The notes under the pieces are model-generated. The model searched no databases, was not told the origin of the DNA, and saw nothing but the letters and a program-made list of their open reading frames with translations. Source: Arcobacter sp. (GTDB lineage: Bacteria; Campylobacterota; Campylobacteria; Campylobacterales; Sulfurimonadaceae). Taken from it: a stretch of 64,000 bases of DNA. Positions 26,935-35,549 of this stretch are shown one piece after another. The DNA is taken from NCBI GenBank assembly GCA_024637195.1, contig JAGXFN010000009.1, positions 84,229-148,228 of the forward strand, read 5' to 3'. Within the stretch, counting starts at the first letter, position 1, and every line of letters begins with the position of its first letter. The position numbers and the translations under genes were made by a program.

Positions 26935-27411
26935 ATGCTCTCTAAGCGTTTTGACGATAAGTTTACGCTGATCAGAACAAGGCTCTATCCGCGTGCTTAT
27001 CCGCGATCTTTAAAACGCTATCGTGTCACGCTCGGCGTCGGCGGCAATATCGGAGATCTTATCCGCCGCCTCGAAAAGCTGACATTTTTTTTCAAGCGCT
27101 CGCGTTTGTGCGATCTGGTGCAGACAGGGTCTATTTTAAAAAATCCGCCCTTTGGCTATACCGAGCAGGACGACTTTCATAACTCGGTTATGATTGTCCA
27201 GACCAACCTTCAGCCAAAGGCTTTTTTGAAATATATCCTGGAAGTCGAACGTCGGTTCGGCCGAAAGCGCAGTTTTGCAAATGCGCCGCGTACACTGGAT
27301 ATAGATATCATATTTTATGAAGACCGAAAGATAGACACCAAAGATTTGATTTTACCGCATCCCGCTTGGCAAGACAGAGCAAGTGTAGTGATCCCAATGG
27401 CATATTTATAA
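26935..27411 (+). CDS. folK: 2-amino-4-hydroxy-6-hydroxymethyldihydropteridine diphosphokinase
   Basis: Pyrophosphokinase of folate synthesis. Of 158 residues, the first 30 are a basic leader (LSKRFDDKFTLIRTRLYPRAYPRS); the domain then begins VTLGVGGNIGDLIRRL and carries NSVMIVQTNL, ERRFGRKRSFANAPRTLDIDI (the R-R and D-D-D ATP/Mg region) and LPHPAWQDRASV. The ATG at 26935 lies 2 nt after the aroQ stop. The basic N-terminal leader is longer than in most bacterial FolK proteins, but is as I recall typical in this phylum. Confidence 0.92.
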   Translation: MLSKRFDDKFTLIRTRLYPRAYPRSLKRYRVTLGVGGNIGDLIRRLEKLTFFFKRSRLCDLVQTGSILKNPPFGYTEQDDFHNSVMIVQTNLQPKAFLKYILEVERRFGRKRSFANAPRTLDIDIIFYEDRKIDTKDLILPHPAWQDRASVVIPMAYL

Positions 27412-27421
27412 TGGAGAGTAG

Positions 27422-28714
27422 ATGAAGATTCTGACTTTTAGCGGCACGTCCCCGGCAGAAGCACTGAAAAAAGCGCAGCAGTCTGTGGGCGAAGAGGCGA
27501 TGCTGATCGAGACCAAAGAGATTCGCAAAAAAAGCCTGACGCAAACAGCCCTGTATGAGATCATCGTCGGTGTTGACGATGATACGGCCGCGGCTATGAA
27601 CGCTCAAAAAAAGAGCAATGCCGCCGCAACGATGAATCGAAGCCCGGCGGATGTTCTGTACGGTATCTCAGAAGCAGCGCGCCAGATCTCCAAAATCGCT
27701 GAGGTCACGGATGAAGACTCCAGTTTGGCAAAAGATTATGATGCGAACAAAGTGGTTGCGCGCGTCAAAGAGAAGAGTGCCGATCCACTGGAGTTTAAAC
27801 AGATAAAAGACGAGATCTCCAAACTGGGCGACAAGGTCAAGCTTATCCAAAACATGTTTTGGGATGAGCGCTCAGACAAGATGGTCAATCTGCATATTCC
27901 TCCTGAGTTTTCAGAGATATATAAGCTGACCCTGCAAAGCGGGATGAATACGGCACATATCGAAGAGATCATGCAGTTGACCTTGGAGCATATGCCGCTA
28001 AAAATGCGCGAGAATTCAGAAACTGTCAAGCGCTACTTTCAGGTGCTGCTGCGCAAGATGGTGCCCGTAAGAATGGAGCGGGTCCCGCCAAAAGGGGATA
28101 AAAAGGTCATTATGCTTGTAGGGCCTACCGGAGTCGGGAAGACAACAAGCATCGCCAAGCTCGCAGCGCGCTACTCCTTTATGATGGAGAAGAAGTACAA
28201 GGTTGGATTGATCGTGCTTGACACCTACCGGATCGGTGCGGTCGAACAGCTGATGCAATATGCGCGGATGATGAAACTTGGGATAGAAACAGTTGTGGAC
28301 CCGCCGGAGTTTGCTTCTGCGCTCAACGCGATGAGCTATTGCGACTATATCCTGATCGATACAATGGGTTCTTCACCGTACGACAAAGAGAAGATCACAA
28401 AGATTTATGACTGCCTTCAGCATAACACGTCAAATATGCAGATCGAGACAGTTCTGGTGCTTCCAAGCTCGATCAAGTATGAGGACCTCAAGGCGACGTA
28501 TGACAACTTCGAGTCGTTGGGCGTGGATACGATGATGTTTACCAAGCTTGATGAGACGCGCGGTTTTGGAAATATTTTCTCTTTGATGTATGAAACATCA
28601 AAGCCGATCTCTTACTTCTCAATCGGGCAAGAGGTGCCTGAAGACCTGGTCGTCGCTAGCAGCGACTATCTGATAGACTGCATGCTTAATGGCTTTGACA
28701 GGAACAAAAGATGA
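27422..28714 (+). CDS. flhF: Flagellar biosynthesis GTPase FlhF
   Basis: SRP-type GTPase that sets the polar position of flagella and is needed for flagellar gene expression in Campylobacterota. The 430 residues comprise a basic/variable N-terminal region (1-120), an N domain (about 150-220) and a G domain (about 225-430) with LVGPTGVGKTTSIAK (P-loop), DTYRIGAVEQL, DTMGSSP and TKLDETRGFG. It overlaps flhG by 4 nt (ATGA); FlhF/FlhG act together in controlling flagellar site and number. Confidence 0.96.
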   Translation: MKILTFSGTSPAEALKKAQQSVGEEAMLIETKEIRKKSLTQTALYEIIVGVDDDTAAAMNAQKKSNAAATMNRSPADVLYGISEAARQISKIAEVTDEDSSLAKDYDANKVVARVKEKSADPLEFKQIKDEISKLGDKVKLIQNMFWDERSDKMVNLHIPPEFSEIYKLTLQSGMNTAHIEEIMQLTLEHMPLKMRENSETVKRYFQVLLRKMVPVRMERVPPKGDKKVIMLVGPTGVGKTTSIAKLAARYSFMMEKKYKVGLIVLDTYRIGAVEQLMQYARMMKLGIETVVDPPEFASALNAMSYCDYILIDTMGSSPYDKEKITKIYDCLQHNTSNMQIETVLVLPSSIKYEDLKATYDNFESLGVDTMMFTKLDETRGFGNIFSLMYETSKPISYFSIGQEVPEDLVVASSDYLIDCMLNGFDRNKR

Positions 28715-29583
28715 AAACCCAGGCTCACAAGCTCCAAGAGCTTGTCGACAAAAACAGCCGTCCCAGTGCAAAAAAGACCCGTTTTATTGCCGTTACAAGT
28801 GGAAAAGGGGGCGTCGGAAAAAGTACGATCAGCTCCAATCTCGCCTATCTGATGGCACATTACGGGCTGAAAGTCGGCATCTTCGATGCGGACATCGGTC
28901 TGGCCAACCTAGATGTGATGTTCAATGTAAAGATAAAAAAGAACATTTTGCATGTGCTAAAGGGCGAAGCAAGCGTGAGCGACATCTTAATCCCGGTAGC
29001 GCCTAATCTAGTGCTTATCCCCGGCGAAAGCGGCGACGAGATTTTGAAGTACAGCGACGGAAGCCTTTTTGATCGGTTTATGCAAGAAGCCGATGTTTTG
29101 GATGACTTGGATGTCCTGCTGATCGATACGGGTGCGGGAATCGGAGAGCATATTCAGCTCTTTTTAAATGTAGCAGATGATGTTATCGTTGTTACCGTCC
29201 CCGATCCTGCCGCCATCACGGATGCCTATGCGACAATCAAGGTGACGTCTCGAATACGCTCTCGTATCAGCATTATCTTCAATCAGGTCCGATCCGAGAA
29301 AGAAGCACAGCTTCTCTATGATAAAATATCAAAGGTAGCACGTGCCAATATCGGTCCGGGACTGCAGCTTGATCTGCTTGGAAAAGTCAATGCAGACGAG
29401 AAAGTCTCGCGCTCGATCAAGCAAAGAAAGATCTTTGCCCAGGAAAATCCGATTTCGCCGACGACGCGTGATCTGGAGAAAATCGTGAAAAAACTTTCAC
29501 GCAACTTGGAACGAAATGTGCTCGTAACTCCTGAAGAGAGCGGTATTCAGGGGCTCTTTAAGCGTTTGATCACGCATTTTTGA
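28711..29583 (+). CDS. flhG: Flagellar number regulator FlhG (MinD/ParA-type ATPase)
   Basis: Cytoplasmic/membrane-associated ATPase limiting flagellar number and, in Campylobacter, also influencing cell division. The 290-residue protein has the deviant Walker A motif GKGGVGKSTISSNLA at about residue 30, FDADIGLANLDVMF (A-prime/switch I) and LIDTGAGIGEHI (switch II). Its partner flhF is immediately upstream with a 4-nt overlap. Confidence 0.95.
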   Translation: MKTQAHKLQELVDKNSRPSAKKTRFIAVTSGKGGVGKSTISSNLAYLMAHYGLKVGIFDADIGLANLDVMFNVKIKKNILHVLKGEASVSDILIPVAPNLVLIPGESGDEILKYSDGSLFDRFMQEADVLDDLDVLLIDTGAGIGEHIQLFLNVADDVIVVTVPDPAAITDAYATIKVTSRIRSRISIIFNQVRSEKEAQLLYDKISKVARANIGPGLQLDLLGKVNADEKVSRSIKQRKIFAQENPISPTTRDLEKIVKKLSRNLERNVLVTPEESGIQGLFKRLITHF

Positions 29584-29628
29584 CCCCATTTATATCCAAA
29601 AAGAATTAAGAAAGGATTCAATAAGAGC

Positions 29629-29967
29629 ATGCTTAGCAGTAATTTTGTCTCCTTCTTAACTGTGCAGGGTTTTTTCATCGGCTTTGTATTTGCGATCTTA
29701 AAGGCACAAAGTGCCGAGGGTATATTGATCTACACCCTGCTTATTACTGTTTTCTTTTACCTTTTTTCTCATTTTACGATATCGTTTTTTATCCGCTATA
29801 GCGGATTTAGAAAAGAGTTTTTTCCAAAAGTCCGCCATGAGAGCGATCTGGACTATTATGCCAATGAGATCTCCAAGCGCGAGAAGGTGATAGAGAGTTC
29901 ATATGACTTTTTGGAGGCTTTGGACAAAAAATATGCAAAGCCTAAAGCACAAAGAAAGGCCTCATAA
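29629..29967 (+). CDS. Small membrane protein of the flhF-fliA flagellar operon
   Basis: A 112-residue protein with two transmembrane helices (about 10-27 and 32-56) and a charged cytoplasmic tail ending in a basic patch (KKYAKPKAQRKAS). I do not know its biochemical function. A small membrane gene stands at the same place in H. pylori (HP1033 position), between the flhG and fliA homologues, so it is probably a conserved flagellar accessory of this phylum. Its stop overlaps the fliA start (TAATG). Confidence 0.8.
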   Translation: MLSSNFVSFLTVQGFFIGFVFAILKAQSAEGILIYTLLITVFFYLFSHFTISFFIRYSGFRKEFFPKVRHESDLDYYANEISKREKVIESSYDFLEALDKKYAKPKAQRKAS

Positions 29968-30671
29968 TGGAGTCCTCACGTACTAATGCTTATGTCAGCG
30001 ACCTGAAGTTCAAAGAAGATGAACTGGCAATCCAGTATCTTCCCGCGGTCAAAGCGATGGCGTTTCGGCTGAAAGAACGTCTGCCAAGCTCCATCGACTT
30101 TTGCGACCTTTCCGCTATAGGAACAGAAGAGCTGGTAAAACTGGCACGGCGATACGACATTACGCAAAATGACTCGTTTTGGGGATATGCGAAGACACGT
30201 GTCTACGGAGCAATGCTGGACTATCTTCGCTCTTTGGATATTCTCAGCCGCTCAAACCGAAAACTCATCAAAGCGATAGAGCGGGCGATCAACGTCTATA
30301 TGGCAGACAACGAAGACGAACCAAGTAATGCCCAGCTGGCACTTATTATGGGCGAAGACGAAGAGAAGATCAACGAGGCCCGTATCGCCTCGGAGATTTA
30401 TGCGGTGATGCCCATTGATGAACAACTCTCTTTGAACAGCGATAGCACGACGCTTGAGACGATAGAAAAAGAGGACCTGATTGAGGTGATAGAAAATGTG
30501 CTGCAGGGACAGAGTGAGCGTGAACAGATGATCATTCAACTCTACTATTTTGAAGAGCTCTCCTTGAAAGAGATATCGGAGGTTCTGGAGATTACCGAGT
30601 CGCGTATCTCCCAGATCCACAAAGCGCTGTTGATAAAAATCCGAGATTCCATAGGAGCCGATAATGGCTGA
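29967..30671 (+). CDS. fliA: Flagellar sigma factor FliA (sigma-28)
   Basis: Alternative sigma factor for late flagellar genes such as the major flagellin. The 234-residue protein has region 2 (LAIQYLPAVKAMAFRLKERLP, in part; DLSAIGTEEL; FWGYAKTRVYGAMLDYLRSLD), region 3 and region 4 with the helix-turn-helix ELSLKEISEVLEITESRISQIH. The anti-sigma factor flgM is not in the window. It overlaps fliM by 8 nt. Confidence 0.95.
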   Translation: MESSRTNAYVSDLKFKEDELAIQYLPAVKAMAFRLKERLPSSIDFCDLSAIGTEELVKLARRYDITQNDSFWGYAKTRVYGAMLDYLRSLDILSRSNRKLIKAIERAINVYMADNEDEPSNAQLALIMGEDEEKINEARIASEIYAVMPIDEQLSLNSDSTTLETIEKEDLIEVIENVLQGQSEREQMIIQLYYFEELSLKEISEVLEITESRISQIHKALLIKIRDSIGADNG

Positions 30672-31764
30672 TATACTCTCCCAAGAAGAGATCGACGCCC
30701 TTTTAGATGTTGTTGATGATGAGGGTGATGATGCTCTGGAGTATGAAGAAGAAGAGAGCTTTCAGCAAAAGCAGATCACGCTTTATGATTTCAAGCGTCC
30801 CAACCGTGTCTCTAAAGAGCAGCTGCGTGCATTCAGAGGAATCCACGACAAGATGGCCCGTTCGCTGTCGTCACAGATCTCTTCTATTATGCGCTCCATC
30901 GTAGAAATACAGCTGCACTCGGTCGACCAGATGACGTATGGCGAGTTTTTGATGTCACTGCCAAATCCGACGAGCTTTAACGTCTTTTCGGTGAAACCGC
31001 TGGAGGGTTCGGGTGTTTTAGAGATCAATCCCTCCATCGCCTTTCCGATGCTCGATCGACTGCTCGGCGGAAAAGGGGAGCCTTTTGAATCAAGCCGGGA
31101 GTTTTCAGATATTGAACTGAGCCTTTTCGAGACTGTTCTTCGAGTAATGATGAGCACGTTAAAAGAGGCCTGGGGACCTGTTGCAGAGATCTATCCTACT
31201 ATTGAGTCCAAAGAGTCAAGTCCCAATGTCGTGCAGATCGTTGCACAAAATGAGATCGTTGTCATGGTCGTTATGGAGATCATTATCGGCCACAGTTCGG
31301 GGATGATGAACATCTGCTATCCAGTTATCGCGCTTGAGCCGGTCCTGCCAAAACTGGCAAGCCGGGACCTGATGCTTAATGAGACAAGCTCCAAAAAAAG
31401 CCGAAATCAAGAGCTTCAGGTCCTCATCGGCGGGGCAGGCGTGACGGTAGAAGCTAACCTTGGCACGGCTGAGCTAAGCCTGCGAGAAGTCCTGGATCTA
31501 AGAGGCGGTGATATTATCAGACTCAACTCGAGCGGAGATGATATAGTCGGTCTTAGTGTAGATGGAAAAGAGCGCTTCAAAGGTGAGATCGGCCTGCGCC
31601 GCTTTAGAAAGTCGATCAGGATCACTGAAGTTGTTTATACAGAACGAGACGATGTAAAACGTATTCTTAAGCATTATGAGGCGCTTCGTCGGGAGAAGAT
31701 CTCCGGTGTAAAAGAGATTATGTATCGCGACACACATGAAGATGAGGAGGACGAAGATGAATGA
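30664..31764 (+). CDS. fliM: Flagellar motor switch protein FliM
   Basis: C-ring component that binds CheY-P and controls rotation direction. The 366 residues start with the CheY-binding segment ILSQEEIDALLD, followed by the CheC-like middle domain (RPNRVSKEQLRAF, MLDRLLGGKG) and the SpoA C-terminal domain (VEANLGTAELSLREVLDLRGGDIIRL, in part). The acidic tail ends DTHEDEEDEDE. It overlaps the next switch gene fliY by 8 nt. Confidence 0.96.
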   Translation: MADILSQEEIDALLDVVDDEGDDALEYEEEESFQQKQITLYDFKRPNRVSKEQLRAFRGIHDKMARSLSSQISSIMRSIVEIQLHSVDQMTYGEFLMSLPNPTSFNVFSVKPLEGSGVLEINPSIAFPMLDRLLGGKGEPFESSREFSDIELSLFETVLRVMMSTLKEAWGPVAEIYPTIESKESSPNVVQIVAQNEIVVMVVMEIIIGHSSGMMNICYPVIALEPVLPKLASRDLMLNETSSKKSRNQELQVLIGGAGVTVEANLGTAELSLREVLDLRGGDIIRLNSSGDDIVGLSVDGKERFKGEIGLRRFRKSIRITEVVYTERDDVKRILKHYEALRREKISGVKEIMYRDTHEDEEDEDE

Positions 31765-32629
31765 ATTTATAAAGATTTTTGAACAAGAGACCATAGCGAC
31801 AATTGAGGGGCTGACAGGGCAAACACCGATATTGACACTAAAAGAAGAAGAAGCTATTTCTATTGTTTCAAATATCATCCCTCCTACCGCTGTTATAAGA
31901 GCAGATGCAAGCGGAGACTTTGATGCAAAGGTGGCCGTAGCCATTCCTCCAACCCTGGCAACTGCCTTGGGCGACTTGATGTTAGGCGGAGAGGGCGAAG
32001 GCAAGGAGAGTATGGACGAGGATGATCTCGACGCGACAAAAGAGATCGTTTCAAACATCTTCTCGGCGTTTTCAACCTCTCTGGCCTCTCAGGCCCATCT
32101 TCCTACCTTGAGTCTGAAAGTCTCCGGCATTGAGTTTTTAGATGAAGACGCAGAGATAAACCTTGAGTCTTTTTCCAAGATGTATGTGTACACTTTTCGT
32201 CTGGGCGACATCAACTCTTTGCTGATGTTTGTTGTCGATGAGAAGATCGAAAATGCCTTAAACCCGAAAGAGGAAAAAGCATCAACGAAGAGTTCGGCTG
32301 TTTTTGAAAAAGTGCCGTCTTCTGAAAAAGGGCCATCGGGATCTTCGGCATTCGAAGGTGACGAGCATAATAACATCAACCTTATTATGGATGTCAAGCT
32401 GCCAGTTCGTGTCCGAATAGGACACAAGAAGATGCTTCTGCGCGACGTCTTGAGTATGGATATCGGCTCTGTAATCGAGCTTAATCAGTTGGCGAACGAT
32501 CCTTTGGATATTTTGGTCGACAACCATGTTATCGCGCAAGGTGAGGTTGTTATCGTTGACGGTAACTTCGGTGTTCAGATAACAACGATCGGCACTAAAA
32601 AAGATCGTCTTCAGCAGCTAAAAGGCTGA
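31757..32629 (+). CDS. fliY: Flagellar motor switch protein FliY (FliN-like C-terminus)
   Basis: Motor-switch component of 290 residues. The N-terminal half is a CheC/FliM-like domain (LTGQTPILTLKEEEA, ALGDLMLGGEGEGKE), a Ser-rich linker follows at about 185-205, and the C-terminal SpoA domain (about 215-290) resembles FliN with MDVKLPVRVRIGHKKMLLRDVL, in part, and IGSVIELNQLANDPLDILVDN. The ATG at 31757 lies inside the fliM end; an earlier in-frame start would add seven residues. As in H. pylori, both FliY and a separate FliN may exist; fliN is not in this window. Confidence 0.92.
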   Translation: MNEFIKIFEQETIATIEGLTGQTPILTLKEEEAISIVSNIIPPTAVIRADASGDFDAKVAVAIPPTLATALGDLMLGGEGEGKESMDEDDLDATKEIVSNIFSAFSTSLASQAHLPTLSLKVSGIEFLDEDAEINLESFSKMYVYTFRLGDINSLLMFVVDEKIENALNPKEEKASTKSSAVFEKVPSSEKGPSGSSAFEGDEHNNINLIMDVKLPVRVRIGHKKMLLRDVLSMDIGSVIELNQLANDPLDILVDNHVIAQGEVVIVDGNFGVQITTIGTKKDRLQQLKG

Positions 32630-32711
32630 AAAAGCAATCTTTTGCATAGCCTCAAGCAACGTTTATCCCGCACAATAAAAAATAATTGTATATTTACGAG
32701 GAAATGCCTTA

Positions 32712-33503
32712 ATGAAACAAAAACAAGACGACAAAAAAAACCTTGCACAGCGCTATGCCAGGGATATCAAAACAGCCAATGTATGGTCCGTATTTAAGAT
32801 CATTGCCGATTTCGTACACGGTTTTGACGAGTTAGGCGAGCTTGGCCCTTCTGTAACTATCTTCGGAAGTGCACGTACGGACAAGGAAAATGCCTACTAT
32901 AAAAAAGCTGTTGTGCTGGGCGATATGCTCGGTTCTGCAGGATTTAACGTGATCACAGGCGGCGGACCCGGCATTATGGAAGCGGCGAACAAGGGAGCAT
33001 TCAATAATCCAAATGTAGAGTCCATCGGCCTCAATATTGACCTTCCTCTAGAGCAGTCGATCAACCCCTATACGACAAAGGTACGCACCTTTGAGTACTT
33101 CTTTTCGCGAAAGGTGATGCTCGTCAAGTACTCTATCGCCTATGTGCTTTTTCCGGGCGGTTTTGGGACCTTGGATGAACTCTTTGAAGCCTTGACTCTG
33201 GTGCAGACGCAAAAGATCAAGGGCGTGCGAATATTTGTTGTCGGAACAGAATTTTTCCAACCTTTAATGGATTTTATGAAGAATACCTTATTGGCCCAGG
33301 GGATGATAGATGAAAAAGATTTGGATATTATTACGCTAACAGATGATCTCTATCACATCGCTGACCAGATAAAAGCCTCATTGGGCGTGCAGATGAAGGT
33401 TTTAGAAGATGCCGGTCTAAAAGATACGGACTACTACCACTCTCTGGCTAACTTATTTGAGAACCGAGATGCCGCGCACAGCAAAGACTCACACGATACA
33501 TAG
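32712..33503 (+). CDS. LOG-family Rossmann-fold protein (TIGR00730 type)
   Basis: Predicted nucleotide 5'-monophosphate phosphoribohydrolase (LOG/cytokinin-activating family). The 263-residue protein contains VTIFGSARTDKENAYY, GGGPGIMEAANKG and the catalytic PGGFGTLDELFEALTLVQT motif (PGGxGTxxE). The physiological substrate in bacteria is uncertain (nucleotide salvage is likely). It lies 10 nt before mnmA, so the two are probably co-transcribed. Confidence 0.88.
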   Translation: MKQKQDDKKNLAQRYARDIKTANVWSVFKIIADFVHGFDELGELGPSVTIFGSARTDKENAYYKKAVVLGDMLGSAGFNVITGGGPGIMEAANKGAFNNPNVESIGLNIDLPLEQSINPYTTKVRTFEYFFSRKVMLVKYSIAYVLFPGGFGTLDELFEALTLVQTQKIKGVRIFVVGTEFFQPLMDFMKNTLLAQGMIDEKDLDIITLTDDLYHIADQIKASLGVQMKVLEDAGLKDTDYYHSLANLFENRDAAHSKDSHDT

Positions 33504-33513
33504 GAAAGCATAA

Positions 33514-34536
33514 ATGGCAAAAAAAAAGGTTTTAATAGGAATGAGCGGAGGGGTTGACTCAACCGTCTCTACACTTTTGCTCAAAGAAGAGGGGTATGCG
33601 GTCGAGGGAGTGTATATGAAGCTGCACTCCAAGCCCGGGTATCACGAGATACATCAGGTGCGCGCGCAAAAAGCGGCAGACTTTGCCGGCGTAAAACTTC
33701 ATATCCTTGATCTGCAGGAGACCTTCAAAGAAAAGGTCGTCGCGCCCTTTATAAACTCTTATAAAATAGGTGAAACTCCCAACCCTTGTGCTCTGTGTAA
33801 CCGCAACCTCAAGTTTGGCGAGATGCTTAAGTTTGCCGATCAGGTCGGTGCGGAGTATCTTGCGACAGGACACTACATCCAGACGGATGGCAAGTACCTG
33901 TTGCAGGCCGAAGACGACACTAAGGACCAGAGCTACTTCCTCTTCTATATAAAAAAAGAGATTCTGCCTAGACTCATCTTTCCCCTGGGCACGCGCCACA
34001 AGTCGGATATAAAAGCCTATGCCGCAGCCATCGAAGGTCTGGAGTCCTTTGCCTCCCAGGCAGAATCAAGCGAGATCTGCTTTGTCGAGACGAGCTATAC
34101 AGATGTGCTCAAAGACTACGTCCAGGTCGATCAGCCCGGAGAGGTGATCGATGCCGAGGGAAATATCGTCGGCGAGCACAAAGGATACATGCACTACACG
34201 ATCGGAAAGCGCAAGGGTTTCACTGTAAACGGCGCGCATGATCCGCATTACGTGACCAAGATCCTGCCCGAAACGAACCAGATCGTTGTGGGTCTCAAAG
34301 AGGAGCTGGAATGTTTTGATGTGAAGATCAAAGACATCAACATGTTTGACGAGCGAACCAGTTTTGATACAACAGTCAAACTGCGCTACCGCACAACAGC
34401 CGTCCCCTGCCACGTCGAGATCGATGGTGACAAGGGAACTATCCAGCTCAAAGAGCCGGTCCTGGGCGTCGCCAAGGGTCAGGCAGCCGTTTTCTATGAC
34501 GGAAACAGACTCATCGGCGGCGGCTGGATAGAGTAG
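33514..34536 (+). CDS. mnmA: tRNA-specific 2-thiouridylase MnmA
   Basis: Installs the 2-thio group at U34 of Lys, Glu and Gln tRNAs. The 340 residues carry the PP-loop [15 protein letters not shown], the catalytic Cys region [35 protein letters not shown] and the second catalytic Cys in SSEICFVET. The shorter-than-usual distance between the PP-loop and TPNPC, and the phrase [18 protein letters not shown], resemble other Campylobacterota MnmA proteins. The sulfur-relay proteins are not in the window. Confidence 0.95.
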   Translation: MAKKKVLIGMSGGVDSTVSTLLLKEEGYAVEGVYMKLHSKPGYHEIHQVRAQKAADFAGVKLHILDLQETFKEKVVAPFINSYKIGETPNPCALCNRNLKFGEMLKFADQVGAEYLATGHYIQTDGKYLLQAEDDTKDQSYFLFYIKKEILPRLIFPLGTRHKSDIKAYAAAIEGLESFASQAESSEICFVETSYTDVLKDYVQVDQPGEVIDAEGNIVGEHKGYMHYTIGKRKGFTVNGAHDPHYVTKILPETNQIVVGLKEELECFDVKIKDINMFDERTSFDTTVKLRYRTTAVPCHVEIDGDKGTIQLKEPVLGVAKGQAAVFYDGNRLIGGGWIE

Positions 34537-34544
34537 GCGTTCAC

Positions 34545-35549
34545 TTACTCGATATAAAATTCGGCAAAGATAGGTAGGTGGTCGGAGTAGCCCAGTCCTG
34601 TGTGGTGCGTTGGCCGGGTTCGGCTTCTTTGCCAGCGGTAAAGATTTTTCTTTTTAAAGAGGTAGGCCGGGGCGTAGCTCTTGAAACTCCCTTGCACATA
34701 ACGGCTTGTTGTGTCGTCGGCCAGCGAGGGGGAGATGATGAGGTGGTCAAGCGCCTCTTTTTTCCCGCGGAAGATGTGTGTCCAGCGTTTTGACTCGCCA
34801 AGTTCCATCCACAGATTGTAGTTTCCCTCTTTTCTTAATGTTTTTTTGGTGTAGAGTTCGCCGTTTTTGTCGATGGTTTCTAAGATATGGTTTATGCCGG
34901 TAATTCCAAGGGTGTCATTGTGTTTGCGTATTTTGACAAAGCGTTTATGTTCCTCATAGTCTGCATTAAAATCACCTGCCAAGACATAGTCGCTGTTACG
35001 AGGCAGTTGAGCAAGCCGTTTCTTGAGCGATTTTGCGTACACCAGGCGCTTGCTCTCCGGGCCGGATTTTGACTTCCAGTGGTTGACAAAGATGTAAAGA
35101 GATTTGCCTTCTATCGTGACCTTTGCTTCGAGGATATTGCGAAAACTGCGGTTCTGGGAGACGAGGATCTCTTTGCTTATAAGGGGGTATTTGCTCAAAA
35201 TCGCACTCTTTACCGAGGTCTTTTTACGGTCTGCTATAGCGCGGTATTTGAAGTAGACCCCCTTTTGCGAAAGCATCTTTTGCAGCGCTTTTAGGGAGGT
35301 GTCTGATTCTATCTCCGTCAACGCGATGATATCGGGATTGATCTCGGCGATGACCCTGGAGATATTTTGAAGTTTTTTGCGGTAGGTCTTGGCATTCCAT
35401 TTCCAGATTGTATTGGGAATGTATTCGCTGTACTCTGTGCCGTCATAATTCAGATCAAAGAGGTTTTCGACATTATACGAAGCAATTTTCACGGTTGTTC
35501 CTCCAAAGAGACAAAGTTGCAAGAGTATGAGAAACCAGAGGTTTCTCAT
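34545..35549 (-). CDS. Exported endonuclease/exonuclease/phosphatase (EEP) family protein
   Basis: Predicted secreted or periplasmic phosphodiesterase. A signal peptide (about 1-20) precedes an EEP fold of about 310 residues with ASYNVENLFDLNYDG (metal-binding Asn/Glu), ALTEIESDTSLK, AGDFNADYEEH and YSDHLPIFAEF (catalytic His). These are the residues shared by DNase I-like, exonuclease III-like and inositol phosphatase enzymes. Secreted nucleases of this type can feed on extracellular DNA, but the substrate is not readable from sequence. It is coupled to the M3 peptidase gene upstream by a 4-nt overlap. Confidence 0.88.
   Translation of the reverse strand: MRNLWFLILLQLCLFGGTTVKIASYNVENLFDLNYDGTEYSEYIPNTIWKWNAKTYRKKLQNISRVIAEINPDIIALTEIESDTSLKALQKMLSQKGVYFKYRAIADRKKTSVKSAILSKYPLISKEILVSQNRSFRNILEAKVTIEGKSLYIFVNHWKSKSGPESKRLVYAKSLKKRLAQLPRNSDYVLAGDFNADYEEHKRFVKIRKHNDTLGITGINHILETIDKNGELYTKKTLRKEGNYNLWMELGESKRWTHIFRGKKEALDHLIISPSLADDTTSRYVQGSFKSYAPAYLFKKKNLYRWQRSRTRPTHHTGLGYSDHLPIFAEFYIE

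Noticed and set aside
31498..32058. A 186-residue minus-strand open frame over fliM/fliY
   Set aside because: Serine-rich composition typical of the reverse complement of acidic coding sequence; fliM and fliY motifs on the other strand are decisive.
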